Below are positions 11,432-22,383 of a stretch of DNA of 64,000 bases, in pieces. Source of the stretch: Nitzschia sp. pyKryTriq1 (Eukaryota > Bacillariophyta > Bacillariophyceae > Bacillariales > Bacillariaceae); contig OY101120.1 of assembly GCA_956465555.1 (NCBI GenBank), forward strand, positions 2,598,001 to 2,662,000, in the 5' to 3' direction. The notes beneath the pieces were generated by a model. It saw nothing but the letters and a program-made list of their open reading frames with translations. It searched no databases and had not been told where the DNA came from. The first letter of the stretch is position 1, and each line of letters opens with the position of its first letter. The position numbers and the translations under genes were made by a program.

Positions 11432-12482
11432 GGAGGCGGTGCTGTTGTTGAAAGAAACAATGAGAAGTGCTGGCGAGCCGACACTTGAGTAACTGTATGC
11501 CGCTTGTTCAATTCAACAACAACAGCTAGCGCGCGATGATCGATCGCGAGAAGAGCGAAGAGTTGATGACACGTCCAAAGACAAAAACCAAGGGAAGATC
11601 AACTCTGATTGGCTGATTTCAGTCAGGCAAGACTCGAAAAAGGAATCACACCCGCGCCCCAAAACTCACGAGAGACAAGAAGTGGCTTATGCTTTTCGTT
11701 GTTGTCCTCAACGACGATGACGCGACGCAAAGAAAAGCTTATGGCCGGAATCAAAGACCAATTCTTCTCTCAGTTACTTTTCAAGACAATAGTGAGACAC
11801 TGTAAGCAAGATTAGAGCTTTGAATGATCTTCTTCCCTTCCAAATGGCTGTTGGAAGACAACGATGACAAGGGAATGAGGTCTCGGTTTTGTGTTGTGTT
11901 GAGTTGCAGCGCACACTCCTCCATCCGCACTCTCTCTGCGCATGCAAACTGCAGAGTGTGGCATCGTGCGCGATTTCGCGCACTGGCGCGGGAGGATGCT
12001 TGTCTCTCTGTTTCGTGAAGTTCGTACTGGGCTTGCGTACGTGTGTGAGTGTGTGCCTTCGGAATTACAGCGAGCATGGCCTGCCGCAAAATATTCAGCG
12101 CTGTAGATTGTGAACATTGAAGGCATGCGCTTGCCGCCACAGCAGAATACCTGGTGAAGCGAGCGGAACGGTCATCCATCGATCCGGGCAAAGATCAAAT
12201 CAGCGCGCATAGCGCATCATCCAGACAGACAAGCAACAACAACAACGAACAGAGAACAGACAGCAGCATACCGGTACAAGGTACAAGTACCGGTATCACC
12301 GCGGGATGGAGCATGCAAAAGAGATGTGGGAGCAACACATGACATAGTTCTCGGCAAGCGGCAAGGAGGGAGTTGACTATCATAGAGAAAGGAGGACCGG
12401 TAGAGGATTACATTCAACATACAGCTTTCAGATACAGACCGTCATTCAGAACAGTCAGAACATTATACACGTACAAAAGAGG
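11432..12482. other. Divergent intergenic region, SIN3 / prefoldin 4
   Basis: About 1 kb separating two divergent genes. It holds GTAC/ACCGGT-rich words around 12268-12300 and a GC-skewed stretch near 11930-12060. Open frames on both strands (up to about 136 residues) show no domain, no conserved motif and no amino-acid bias of a real protein. I see no gene. Confidence 0.55.
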
Positions 12483-13100
12483 ATGATGCAAGTAAAGCCA
12501 GCCAAAGAAGAGAGTGACGCTGAGGTCCGAAGGGAAGACCAGGACAATATCAATCGGTTTGCTCGTCTCAATGCTCGACTCCATGAATTGAGATCGGAGC
12601 GAGATATCATTCAGGTGCGTAGCGTAGCGTTGCGTTGCTTTGTGATGTTGATTGGTATACACCATTTTACAGATGGATGGGATCATCCTATGTATACGAT
12701 GTATTTGTCTTGCTGCATTTTATTTGCGTCGTACTTGTGTCGTCCGTTTCTCTAATGTGTGCTGTTCTACTTGTTCATCTCATCTCTGCTGTGAATGAAT
12801 GAATGTATTGACATTATTTTACTCTCAACAATGACACAGAAATCTCTCGAGCGTCTGGATGATGCCTCGACGGAATTAATGATGGCATCATCCGGAGACA
12901 AGGTCATGCTGTTGATTGGGGAGTCTTTTTTTGATACCACAGAGGAGGATGCCACGGAATTTTGTGAAGCCGAAGTGGAACGAATGCAAGGGGAGCTGGA
13001 TAAGCTCGAAACAGAGGAAGAAACGATAGTGGAAGAACAAGACAAGCTCAAAAAGATTCTCTATTCGAGATTTGGTGGAAGTATTCAACTAGAAGAATAG
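12483..13100 (+). CDS. PFDN4: Prefoldin subunit 4
   Basis: Beta-type subunit of the hexameric prefoldin co-chaperone that hands nascent actin and tubulin to the cytosolic chaperonin. Two exons, 12483-12614 and 12840-13100, join in phase 0 across a 225-nt GT-AG intron (gtgcgt...acacag) to give 130 residues, the usual size. The order is as in human PFDN4: REDQDNINRFARLNARLHEL (human EDQQKINKFAR), then a first coiled-coil helix, the GESFFDTTEEDATEF hairpin (human GDVFISHSQEETQEM), a second helix, and LYSRFGGSIQLEE (human LYAKFGSNINLE). The start is the first of two adjacent ATGs. Confidence 0.95.
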
Positions 13101-13230
13101 CACTAGACTGCTGCGCTTTACGATATAGAATAGCTCTACTAGTTACCCTACTCCAGACTAGTAGTAGAGGACTACGAGTAGAACTGTGCGTAGATACGAA
13201 CATATCCTTTGTAGCAACTAGAGACCAATT

Positions 13231-14862
13231 TTACTGCTTGTTGAATAGATGATGATGATCATTTCCAGCATCACGATCACAGCCCGCCCGGTTGGGAGTC
13301 TTGGCATCGCGGAGATGAAACCAAGCATTGGCACCATATTTCCATACGCCTTCTCCTCCTCTGACCTTGAGAGCTTGATGAATCGTTCGTGGATCCATTT
13401 CCTGGGGATTGTCATTCAAAACATTGGGAAAGATCAAACAGCGTCCTACTTTTGGGGCCACGCGGACACCCAGTTTCGGAAAGTCGGTCTCTCCACCACC
13501 ACCACCACCACCGCCGCCGCCACCTCCCTCCTCATCCCGTGGGACAATAATATTGTTGAGATACAACAGAACCGTCAATATCCGGGGTCCTTGTGGCTGC
13601 TCTACCTGGCTGGGGATAAAGTCGTGATGTGGCAGGTAGTACTGATCCGGACCATATCTCAATAGTTGAAGGAATTCGGAATTGACTTCTTCAATCCCCG
13701 TCAAATCAGAAAGTCGATGCATGACTCGCCGAGCGGTTTCATCGGTATAGCAATCATTTCGACACCACGTATTGTAAGATGTCCGATGTCTGCTATGTTT
13801 CACCACGTGGTTGTTGTTGTTGTTGTTGGATGATGATGACTCCTCCTCGTCTTTATCCCCGCTTGAAATGCTTGCCTGGAATCCTTCCCTTTCTCCGAGT
13901 TCGATCAACCTTGCTGCTTCTTCCGAGCTAATTACATTTTCCATGGTAATTACCCATGGTCCACCGTTGTTGTTGAGGTCGTCGTCGTTGGGAGACGAAT
14001 GTATTTGGACATTGTATTCCGAGAGATATGGATCGGAGGACAATCTTCGAAACATGCGATCCAGATCACCACTTTGCCAGGTATTGCTGCTACTGGATTC
14101 GGTATCGCTTGGATCCCATGCGCAAGGATCATCACCACCAGCAGCACCAGCAGCACCAACAGAAATCAGAGTATTATGATGATCAGAACCACAAGAGTGA
14201 CAGACAGGAGCACACATTTTTTCCATGTAGGGTGCATTGGCTTGACATTCTCCCATTGCTGCCCACAGCACACACATTTCATGTTCGTTATGGCAATTCA
14301 TGTTTGCGTCTTTTTCTTCTTCTTCTTCTTCTTCTTGGTTCTTCGTCCGCATCATGATGTACTCTAGAGCACCATCGACTATGGACTGAATTGCAGATAG
14401 GGATATTCCATACTCTTCCCAACCATGCAATACTTGATGAACTCCTCCCATACTAGTAGCACACTTTGTAGCCAATGACGACGTTATCAATAGCAATGAT
14501 GATGATGATGATGATCCAGCTTCTTTTTCTTCTTCTTCTTCTTCTTCTTTTGAGATGATGGGCTCCTCGTCCGATAGTGATGGTGCTGATGCTGATGCTG
14601 CTGATGATGATGAGCCGTTATCGTCATCATTTCCAACGACACCACAAGTTGTAGTTGTTTCTGTGGTGGTGGCGGCGGCGGTGGTAGCGGCATCATTGTC
14701 GCTGGCCCCACTTGCCTTCTTTACGTCTTGTTCTTCGTCCTCGACGCCTCCTGCTCCCTCAAATAATAATAATAATAATAATATCGCTAATAGTACGAAG
14801 ACGACGATCCCATGTCTTCTTCGTCTCTTCAAGACGATATTATTAGACGAATAATACTTCAT
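13231..14862 (-). CDS. Prolyl 4-hydroxylase-like 2OG-Fe(II) dioxygenase with ShKT domain
   Basis: Predicted ER or Golgi type II membrane enzyme hydroxylating proline in secreted proteins. Intronless, 543 residues. A basic N-terminus (KRRRR) precedes one transmembrane segment at about 19-35. A disordered, acidic, Ser-rich linker follows. A ShKT-like cysteine module occupies about 187-225 (CHNEHEMCVLWAAMGEC ... CAPVCHSC). The catalytic domain starts near 305. Iron ligands are His and Asp in LPHHDF (about 411) and the distal His in RTIHQALKV (about 492); the 2-oxoglutarate Lys is in VWKYGANAWFH (about 506). The combination of P4Hc with ShKT also occurs in plants, with ShKT at the other end. A run of Gly codons (about 13500-13540) interrupts the catalytic fold between strands. 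Confidence 0.9.
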   Translation of the reverse strand: MKYYSSNNIVLKRRRRHGIVVFVLLAILLLLLLFEGAGGVEDEEQDVKKASGASDNDAATTAAATTTETTTTCGVVGNDDDNGSSSSAASASAPSLSDEEPIISKEEEEEEEKEAGSSSSSSLLLITSSLATKCATSMGGVHQVLHGWEEYGISLSAIQSIVDGALEYIMMRTKNQEEEEEEEKDANMNCHNEHEMCVLWAAMGECQANAPYMEKMCAPVCHSCGSDHHNTLISVGAAGAAGGDDPCAWDPSDTESSSSNTWQSGDLDRMFRRLSSDPYLSEYNVQIHSSPNDDDLNNNGGPWVITMENVISSEEAARLIELGEREGFQASISSGDKDEEESSSSNNNNNNHVVKHSRHRTSYNTWCRNDCYTDETARRVMHRLSDLTGIEEVNSEFLQLLRYGPDQYYLPHHDFIPSQVEQPQGPRILTVLLYLNNIIVPRDEEGGGGGGGGGGGGETDFPKLGVRVAPKVGRCLIFPNVLNDNPQEMDPRTIHQALKVRGGEGVWKYGANAWFHLRDAKTPNRAGCDRDAGNDHHHLFNKQ

Positions 14863-15332
14863 TTTGTTGTTTTATGGAAAAGGAGGAGGATGGTGGAGTA
14901 GTATGTCGTGTGATGTGCTTTTGATATATTAGTTCCATACCGGTACTGTAGGCTACAAGTATCGCGGGCGGGAAGATCTTTTTTTCGATTTTTTGGATCC
15001 GGACGTGCACCTACCCCGCGCGCACAAAAATGCAGCGGTATCTATTCTACGAGCTACATACGAGTATCGCGAGCTCGCAAAACGTCATTGTGACGCCGGA
15101 CGGACGACTCCGCGCAATCAAACGCGCCCGTTACCGGCCTACTAAAACAGCAGTCGCATCCTCTCATTTTTTCGAAAGACGCACACACACAAAACATGCA
15201 TCTTTTTTCGATCGCGTCGTCGAAAAGAAAAAGTATATCTACCGGTACATATTAGGTCCCTACTACTAGTGACCATGGCCCTTTGCTAGCTTGATAAATT
15301 AAGATACTAGACTAGACTAGACTAGATGGAAA
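14863..15332. other. Divergent intergenic region, prolyl hydroxylase / methyltransferase
   Basis: 470 bp holding both promoters. It contains two TGACG-type words near 15082-15095 and a short (ACTAG)n run at 15307-15325 directly before the methyltransferase start. No gene seen. Confidence 0.55.
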
Positions 15333-15346
15333 ATGGAAAACAATGA
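15326..15346 (+). promoter_or_regulatory. Six-codon upstream ORF overlapping the methyltransferase start
   Basis: An ATG at 15326 opens a frame of six codons ending with TGA at 15344-15346, overlapping the presumed main ATG at 15333 in another frame. If transcription starts upstream of 15326, ribosomes would meet this ATG first, which could lower translation of the main frame. Whether it is in the mRNA is unknown. Confidence 0.4.
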
Positions 15347-16811
15347 CGCTGCAATAACAATGGTGGAAAGTCAAGAGACGTTGACGAGGACGAAAGAAGA
15401 AGAACCAAATCCTGCTCGAGAACGAGACGACCACGACGACGACCACGAGCTGTTCGTAGACGAGAATACTCCTGCTAATTCTCTTTTGGCTAATGATGAT
15501 GATGATGGTGATGATGATGATGATGATGACATTGTTGATTCTTCCAATAACAAGGACGATGATGAATTTCGCGAATGGATTTTACAAGAAATGACGACGC
15601 TGTCACCGCAAGTACAAGAACTGTATCCCGACCTGTTTGAACAATGTGCGGAAGCCGTCATGAAATGGCGAAAACGGTATCATGGGAACAATTTGCCCTT
15701 GTGGAAACGACTGTTCAAACCGGACCGACTGCTCAAAGAAGTCATCGAATCGGTTCCTGTCATTGATCAAGTACAAAATTGGATGCAACGACGACGAGAA
15801 CAACAGCAGCAGCAGCAACGACAACAAACACCAAATAATGAGGATGATGATGGCCCAAAAAAAGTTACGATTGTGGACTTGTGTTCGGGGAAAGGGTATT
15901 TGAGCATGCTCTTGAGTGAAATCCTGCCGCCCGACCAAGTGGAAAAATGTTTATTGATTGACAAGGCATGGCCGCTTTGTCATTCGACTCCACAACCGCA
16001 TCACATGAGTTGGGAACATATCTATGGAGATGTCGACAATGAAGACGGGATCAAATACTTTGACACTTGGCCGATTCCATTAGTAACGTCCAAACAAAAT
16101 CTCAAACAATCGAGAGAAATCCGGCAGTTGCAAAGTCGTTTTGCCGCCAATCCAGAATCATCATCATCATCATCATCATCGTCAGAAACAGGAGGAGGTG
16201 GCCCAGTCTTGATCTTGGCCGTCCATCTGTGTGGGACACTCTCAATACAAGCTGTGAAACTATTCCAAGCCATACCGACAGCGGAGGTCCTCTTGTTGAA
16301 ACCCTGTTGCCTTCCAGATATCTGGCATGCGAGGAACGCTGAGGTATTTCAAATTGGCAATTATTCCTTTCCCACCAAAGATGTATGTGCCCGAGGAAAA
16401 TGGACGTCGAGTAAAAAAGCCAAAGGGTCATCATCATCGTCGTCGTCGTCGTCGGGTCGATGGAATGGTCCGCCCCGATTTCATTTGCAAGGTAAATTTG
16501 AGAAGTGGTGCTTTTATTTGCACGAAGCAATGGGACAACAGGACGATGGCGGACGACAACAGCCTACTACAAGTAGAAGTAGTAGTACTGAAGGGCATCG
16601 GGAAGACGGTGGGGGTTCCGACGACGAGGGAATGATGATTCCGGGGACCGCCATCACCGCTCCACAGCCACATTCGGAGGACAACATTGCGCACAATTAC
16701 TATCCCCGCCTTATTACAACCAAACGATTTGAAGTTCCTCTGCAAACAAAAGGAGGCTTTCAAAATTCATTTCTTTATGCTGAAAGAGAATGGAATGAAG
16801 AGCGGTATTGA
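15333..16811 (+). CDS. SAM-dependent methyltransferase, Methyltransf_32-like
   Basis: Predicted class I methyltransferase, 492 residues, intronless. Residues 1-70 are acidic and disordered. Motif I is VDLCSGKGYLSMLLSE (about 180-195), followed by an acidic motif II in CLLIDKAWPL. A later AVHLCGTLS block (about 296-304) and LLLKPCCLP (about 319-327) match the pattern of the family that includes METTL25, TRMT13 and GSTCD, where HLCG and a PCC-type turn line the substrate side. The substrate (RNA, protein or small molecule) cannot be told from sequence. Runs of Ser and Gln written by TCA, TCG and CAG repeats split the fold. A six-codon upstream ORF overlaps the start. Confidence 0.75.
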   Translation: MENNDAAITMVESQETLTRTKEEEPNPARERDDHDDDHELFVDENTPANSLLANDDDDGDDDDDDDIVDSSNNKDDDEFREWILQEMTTLSPQVQELYPDLFEQCAEAVMKWRKRYHGNNLPLWKRLFKPDRLLKEVIESVPVIDQVQNWMQRRREQQQQQQRQQTPNNEDDDGPKKVTIVDLCSGKGYLSMLLSEILPPDQVEKCLLIDKAWPLCHSTPQPHHMSWEHIYGDVDNEDGIKYFDTWPIPLVTSKQNLKQSREIRQLQSRFAANPESSSSSSSSSETGGGGPVLILAVHLCGTLSIQAVKLFQAIPTAEVLLLKPCCLPDIWHARNAEVFQIGNYSFPTKDVCARGKWTSSKKAKGSSSSSSSSSGRWNGPPRFHLQGKFEKWCFYLHEAMGQQDDGGRQQPTTSRSSSTEGHREDGGGSDDEGMMIPGTAITAPQPHSEDNIAHNYYPRLITTKRFEVPLQTKGGFQNSFLYAEREWNEERY

Positions 16812-17087
16812 TGGATTGATACATTCATTCATACATTCATTTGGTCCATTCATTCATTCATTCAAACGCCAGCCCTCCTTTCTCCTCGCCTCTGGTGTTG
16901 ACCAGCGAACCACAATTGTGGCCATTAGTATATAATACTCTAGTATGCTCATAATTCTTCATGACAAGACAAAAGATGCAGCTCTTGGACTTCTTGAGCC
17001 TGTTGTAGTCTGCTAGTCTACTCGCAAAAGCTCCAAACTAGAAACCTTAAAGCTAGTAGCGCCGGGCGGGCCGAACAAGTAAGTGGT

Positions 17088-18878
17088 TCAGTCACCACTA
17101 CTGCCCGGGGTCCAGGATACACTCCTGGCAAACTGATCTTCGGCCGGTCGTTCTTCTTCCAGCAGCCTAGGTAAAAAGGAGACGGGCGAAAACAAGGTGG
17201 TAAAGTTCCACCCAGCATACCCCACTTGGACCAGTACTTGCAATACAATCCAGAAGAGCTTGGTCAATGACCAGGATAGTCCAGGAACAAAGTCACCAAA
17301 GAAACCGCCGCCAGGTGCCGACAATGCCACAGCATTAATGGCCCATACTAACAACGCAAAGACGTAGAGTACGAACTTTTCCATTCCTCTGGAAGCAAAT
17401 TTCCCCATGACTTGCTCACTGCAGTTGTATTTGACCAACGGTGTAAAAGCAAAGGGTAGTAGAAAGCTCAGTGCCGCATTGACAAAGTTGATCATGTCAT
17501 TGAGACGACTCGGAAACATCACACTGACAATGACACAAGGAGTAATGGCTACGAGTCTTGTCACAATCGCTCGAAGCTCGACCGGCAATTGTAGGTGCAA
17601 AAATCCATCCATGACGTATTGGCCGGTATAGGTAGTCGTGATGGCACTGCTTTGACCCGCCGCCAAGAGAGCAATTCCCCACAAAACACAACCCCCCTTG
17701 AGACCCTGAAAGTAGTTACAAAAGTCAGTCAATCCAACCGCGGCGGCATTGTCCGTCCCATAAACGCTCTCGGCAGCAATGGTCACTACTGCCATGTTGA
17801 CAAAAAAGGAGACCACAATCGGCAAGACCGGCTCCCAGGAACAATACATGACTGCCTTTTTGACGACATGTTCTCGCCGTTGGACGCGGCGCGATTGGAC
17901 GGCTGCCGTGTGCAAGTAAAGATTATGGGGCATGACCACAGAACCCAGAATTCCAGCGATACTAAAGAGATCTTGAGAAGTTACGTCCACAAAGCCGTAG
18001 GCCCAACCCTTGAGCAGCTCTTCCGTATCCGCTCCCACGACATTCATTTCCATGAACAAGGCCACAGACATGATTCCCACAAAGACAAAGACACTCCATT
18101 CCAGCGCTTGAATTCCGTATTTAAGAGTGCCCAAGAAGACCATGGTCGTGATCAAACTCAACAAGACGCCCACGTAGTAGTCCCAGCCGAAAAAGTGATG
18201 ACAGGCAATTCCGATTCCAATCACTTCAGGAAGATCGGTAATCATAGTTGAAAACTCGGCGATAAACCAACTAAAGTATCGATGCCGGTCACTCTTGGCA
18301 TCCCGCGCTTGGGTTTCTGCCAGAGTCAATTGCGCATAATATGCCAGTCGCACACACAAGATTTGGACGTAAATCGATAAGAGGGAGCTCCACCAAACGG
18401 CGAATAATAAATAGTACCGCGTCGTGGCACCCGCTTGAATATCGGCTTGATAGTTTCCTGGATCAATGTAAGCGATACTGACTGCAAGCGTGGAAAATCA
18501 CGTTGTGAGCTTATTGGCAGGATAATGACAATTTATAAAAACGACGTGAATTGTTTTGGACGACTGCTGATGGAGTCAGTCAGTCAGTCAGACGAACAGC
18601 ATCAACATGAAACCGACGACTGCGCGTATTTCGGCCGTACCTAGCCAACCAGGACCCACAAAGAACCAGGCATCTTTCCAGAAACTACCGGAAGGCCTCC
18701 ACGCCGATTTCGCTGCTGTAGCACCTTGGCTAAGCGGACCATTGCCGCTACCATTATGGTCGTCGTCGTCATCGAAGGACTCGTCGTTTTCATCTTCATC
18801 TTGGTCGCACGTCAACTCCAGCGGTTCGTCCACAAATGGCTTTTCTTGTCGCCGGTCATCATCGGCCTCGGGGCTCAT
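17088..18878 (-). CDS. NRAMP-family divalent metal transporter
   Basis: Proton-coupled Mn2+/Fe2+ transporter of the NRAMP/DMT1 family in a cell or vacuole membrane. Two exons, 18878-18641 and 18481-17088, join in phase 1 across a 159-nt intron (gtacgg...ttgcag), giving 543 residues. The junction falls inside helix 1 and restores FVGPGWLVSIAYIDPGNYQA; the metal-binding DPGN is at about 86-89. The helix 6 motif MPHNLYLH is at about 262. Ten to twelve hydrophobic helices follow. The first ~65 residues are a highly acidic cytosolic tail. The chosen start (MSPEADDD) is the last ATG before that tail; a longer frame upstream has no family support. Confidence 0.95.
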
Positions 18879-19476
18879 GGCGAAGTATAGCGTAGGAGGG
18901 AGTCTCAAGTAGAGAGAGAGAGAGAGAGATATGCCTACTAGTAGGCTACCAGTACTGATGTTGATCGAAAAGAGGAAGATCGAGGAGGATGCGCGAGATG
19001 AACGATGAATAATGCGACTATCTTTTGGATTTTTTACTGGCGGATAATTATTATTTGGCGGACGCAGATCTGCGGCGCGTGGTCGACGCGTGTCGCGTTT
19101 TCTTTTCACGTGTAGTCACACGTCATCAAAAATAAGTGACGCACGCACGTACAGACTCCCGGTCGACGACAGACTGACCGCACAGTACGTGTTGGATTAT
19201 CCTTATTGTGTTTCGGTTCAGTTGTTCGATCGATGGGACCGAATTATTATTTTTTCATGCCGCCGCGAGGAATTTCATTCATTTGCCTACGGTACCAGCA
19301 CGCAGCACGCAGCACGCACGCGCGCGAGCGTCACCCAAGACAAAAAATCACAACCCACGCAACAACAGAAACAGCAACAGCAACAAATTCGTACACATCC
19401 ATAAAAAATACGACACATCCATCTTCCATCCAACGGAGGAAAAGGAACAACAACAGCAACAACAGCAACAAAAAAA
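18879..19476. other. Divergent intergenic region, NRAMP / three-exon small gene
   Basis: 598 bp with both promoters. It contains a (GA)n run near 18912-18930, TGACG-type words near 19124-19144, and an A-rich CAA-repeat leader (19365-19476) just before the small gene's ATG. No other gene seen. Confidence 0.5.
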
Positions 19477-20069
19477 ATGGTAGTAACTCGCCATGGTAGT
19501 AATACCAAATCTGCCTCTTCTCCTGTGAAAAAATCTTCCAGGCAGAAGGGTAGAAAGACCGCCGCCGCCGCCCCCGTCGCCGCCGTCGCCGCCGCTGCCG
19601 CCACGGTTGCAAGGTAAGTACATCAGCGTTCAGCCTTATCTCATCAAAATAAAATAAGCCTTATCTCTTTCTCTAACCACGTGCAAAGGGCCACTGTCGC
19701 GCCAGAAACATTCGAGGCCTCCTGGGAAACCAATGTCAAGGATGCCTTTGCGAGAGATAATGCTTATGCCCTCCCAGTGAAAGAAATAGCTCACGAACGA
19801 AATGTCATGGTGGATACCAGGTGAGTTAAGGCTTAACTTCTTCTGGAAAGATAAGGCCTATCGTGTGAGACTTACCTCTCCTTTTCAACTCTTTTCGACT
19901 TAGAACGCTGCTTGAACACCATGATCAACTACTAAAAATCGTCAGTATACAAGCACAAAATCAAATCCGGATGGAAAAGCTGATTTCCAATGTGACATCA
20001 CTTCTCCAAGATGTCACAGCATCACATAGGCGATTGGAGAGGATATTGGAGCAGCAGATGGAGAAATGA
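19477..20069 (+). CDS. Unrecognised 144-residue protein, three exons, C-terminal coiled coil
   Basis: I do not recognise this protein. Exons 19477-19613, 19689-19820 and 19904-20069 join in frame through two very short GT-AG introns (75 and 83 nt), each in phase 2 and each splitting an Arg codon (AG|G, AG|A). The N-terminus is basic (KKSSRQKGRK) then Ala-rich. The middle has an acidic/aromatic block (FEASWETNVKDAFARD) and the C-terminus a heptad-like helix rich in Leu, Gln and Glu that ends RRLERILEQQMEK. This could be a nuclear dimerising protein, but that is a guess. Exon structure is supported because three independent exons keep one frame with consensus splice sites. Both introns carry related AAGGCTTA-type words. 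Confidence 0.6.
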
Positions 20070-20676
20070 TTCACTTTTACTATGAGAACGGTTAAGGCTT
20101 ATCGCTTCAGTGGTATTCGACTTGGGAATTGGCTGGGGTTGGGATGGCGGCATCCCCCCAGTATCAGTTGGGCGGTGTCCTGTTGGATGGACACTATTGG
20201 CTCTTTTGGGTACAACTTTGGTTGAAAACTGTTTTCGTACTTTTCAGGGTAGCACTTCGGCGTTACTACAAGGCGACGGTGTAACTGTCTAGAAGTCATA
20301 CGTTTAGTTCTACTCTACCGCGTTCAGCTTTTGGTTCTACGATTCGCTCGACCCCGGCTATTATGTACCGGTACATCATGATGTAAAATACCGTACGAGT
20401 AATTCAGCCAAGACTCAGCCCCTTTTCTTTATATTCCCCACGCCCCCATTTGAAAGAGTCCATCAAGTCAACTGACCGAAGATATCCTTTCGAACCCCGC
20501 GCTTTTAATATATTATTATTATTCTCTCTCCCTTTTCAAAATTCGAAACACTTCTTATTATGTCATATTAGATCAACATATCGCAATTGATAAATCACAT
20601 CATGCAAGGAGTAATACTGTACCGCGGCTCTTTGATGCAGTGTCAAGAAAGATAATACAGTACTAGTCTAGCAGGT
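20070..20676. other. Intergenic region upstream of the LRR gene
   Basis: 607 bp. One more TTAAGGCTTATC word lies at about 20091, as in the introns of the preceding gene. The rest is AT-rich toward the LRR start, with no recognisable gene. Confidence 0.5.
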
Positions 20677-22383
20677 ATGAAGTCGTCGTTGGTGGTGGAC
20701 TCCGACGGAGATTTTATACTGATGGGAGGGGAAGAAATGGAGGCCATCGATCTTCTTCGGCAATTGAGGACCGAAGCAGCTTCGTCTAATAATAATGACG
20801 ATAATATCGTCATTCTTAATTCGTTTGTGCTACAGGAAGAAAGTTTGTGGACAGAAGCCGTTGCCGCCGAAATTGTGACCACTTTTCAACACTATTCTTC
20901 CAACAACAACAACAACAACAAGCCACGACGTTGGAAAGTGGGAATCTTTCGTGAAGGCCCCGCGAATGACGCCTTTCATGCTATTATCGGAGCCGCCATT
21001 GAAACGAAACGATTTGACAAGCTGGTCATTTGTACCAGTCGAGGAAGAGAAGACGACTACTCGCGCACTTTGTCGACTCTGTTTCGAAACATTTCCTCGA
21101 TCCAACACTTGCAATTGGACGGCTTTGTCATTTCAGAAGTCACTTGTCAAGTCCTTGCACAAGGTTTGATTCTTGCGTGCCCTGCTGCTCGACCAAATAA
21201 TACTAACAATAACGAGGGACAAGGTCTTGTCGTTCTGACCCATTTGACATTCATGGATTGTGAATTTGGGGATGGTCGGTACTATGTTGCCGATGATTTC
21301 GGAATCAATCCGGCGCTAGCCACCTTGGCGGCGGGCTGGATGGGAAACCGGACCCTCCATTCGCTTGTCATCAATAATAGTCAAGGCTACAACAACAACA
21401 CCTCGTTGGACGATTCCGAGCTTGCCATCTTAATACGTGGCTTGATCATGCATCCTACACTCCAACGACTGGAGCTCTCTTGTCAAGAATTCGGACCAGA
21501 AGCTATGGAAGCTTTGACAAGGATCGCGAGCACGTGCTGTCGATTGACGCATTTGAAGCTATCCAACAACCATACAGGAAACAACGGCCTTCTCGACATG
21601 GAGCATTTGCAATCTATTGCAAATCCACCACGGTTGTTGTTGTCGTTGTCTCCGCACGCCGCCGGCTACTCTTCTTTTGGACATCATCATGCATTGCAAG
21701 TACTGGATCTCTCGAACAACGACATGACCTCTTCTCAAGCAAATCTATTACTTGGCACTTTATTGTCGCACCAGCATGTTGGACGACATTTCCGCCAACA
21801 ATTGACTGTGGTTAATTTGTTTCAGAATCGAATCAGGGATTGGGTGGAACTCACCAAAAATCTGATAGCACTACCCGGTGAGGTCTTCTCATCCTCGGCC
21901 ATCATCACCAGACCGCGGCCCCCTTCTTCTTCTTCTTCTTCTTCTTCTTCGAGGCTTCGAACTTTGGTCTTGGACGGGAATCTGCGCGATATTGACACTT
22001 GTTATGAAGAAATAACGCTCATTTCCACCGAGAATGCGATAATGAACTTGTTGCAAGCCTTTCCCAAGTTGGGTTGTATAGGCCATGACTGTATGATGAT
22101 GCTGGAAAAGAGAAAAGAATACACTGGGATTCTTTCCTCGGCTCTACAACTGATGGACCTCAGGCGATGTGGAGGGGAATTTGTCGTCACGGCACAAGAT
22201 GATGATGAACAACAAGGGGGCGAGATGAGGATAATACCACTTTCCTTGTGGCCATTAGTCTTGGAACGTCCTTCCAAAGATCGGTATCTACGAAAAGTGA
22301 TAGACGGGAAGGAGCGACAAGCGGATATCTTGTTTCAGTTACTACAAGGACCAGCATTCGTAGGACGATCCACTTTTTATTGA
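20677..22383 (+). CDS. Leucine-rich repeat (RNI-like) protein
   Basis: Intronless, 568 residues, no signal peptide or membrane helix, so probably cytosolic or nuclear. From about 145 on there are irregular LRR units of the ribonuclease-inhibitor type: IQHLQLDGFVIS, LTHLTFMDCEFGD, LQRLELSCQEFG, LTHLKLSNNHTGN, LQVLDLSNNDMTS, LRTLVLDGNLRD. Spacing is about 28-60 residues, with Asn- and Ser-rich inserts between units. Such proteins usually act as binding scaffolds; no partner domain (F-box, kinase, NACHT) is visible. Function unknown. A 24-bp perfect palindrome begins at the base after the stop codon. Confidence 0.8.
   Translation: MKSSLVVDSDGDFILMGGEEMEAIDLLRQLRTEAASSNNNDDNIVILNSFVLQEESLWTEAVAAEIVTTFQHYSSNNNNNNKPRRWKVGIFREGPANDAFHAIIGAAIETKRFDKLVICTSRGREDDYSRTLSTLFRNISSIQHLQLDGFVISEVTCQVLAQGLILACPAARPNNTNNNEGQGLVVLTHLTFMDCEFGDGRYYVADDFGINPALATLAAGWMGNRTLHSLVINNSQGYNNNTSLDDSELAILIRGLIMHPTLQRLELSCQEFGPEAMEALTRIASTCCRLTHLKLSNNHTGNNGLLDMEHLQSIANPPRLLLSLSPHAAGYSSFGHHHALQVLDLSNNDMTSSQANLLLGTLLSHQHVGRHFRQQLTVVNLFQNRIRDWVELTKNLIALPGEVFSSSAIITRPRPPSSSSSSSSSRLRTLVLDGNLRDIDTCYEEITLISTENAIMNLLQAFPKLGCIGHDCMMMLEKRKEYTGILSSALQLMDLRRCGGEFVVTAQDDDEQQGGEMRIIPLSLWPLVLERPSKDRYLRKVIDGKERQADILFQLLQGPAFVGRSTFY

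Noticed and set aside
11781-12191. 136-residue minus-strand frame between SIN3 and prefoldin
   Set aside because: Random-looking composition, no motif, lies in a divergent promoter region.
17595-18251. 218-residue plus-strand frame opposite NRAMP
   Set aside because: The minus strand carries all NRAMP helices and motifs; this is an antisense shadow.
20470-20500. TTCGAACCCC word suggesting a tRNA T-arm
   Set aside because: No acceptor stem, D-arm or anticodon arm at the right distances on either strand.
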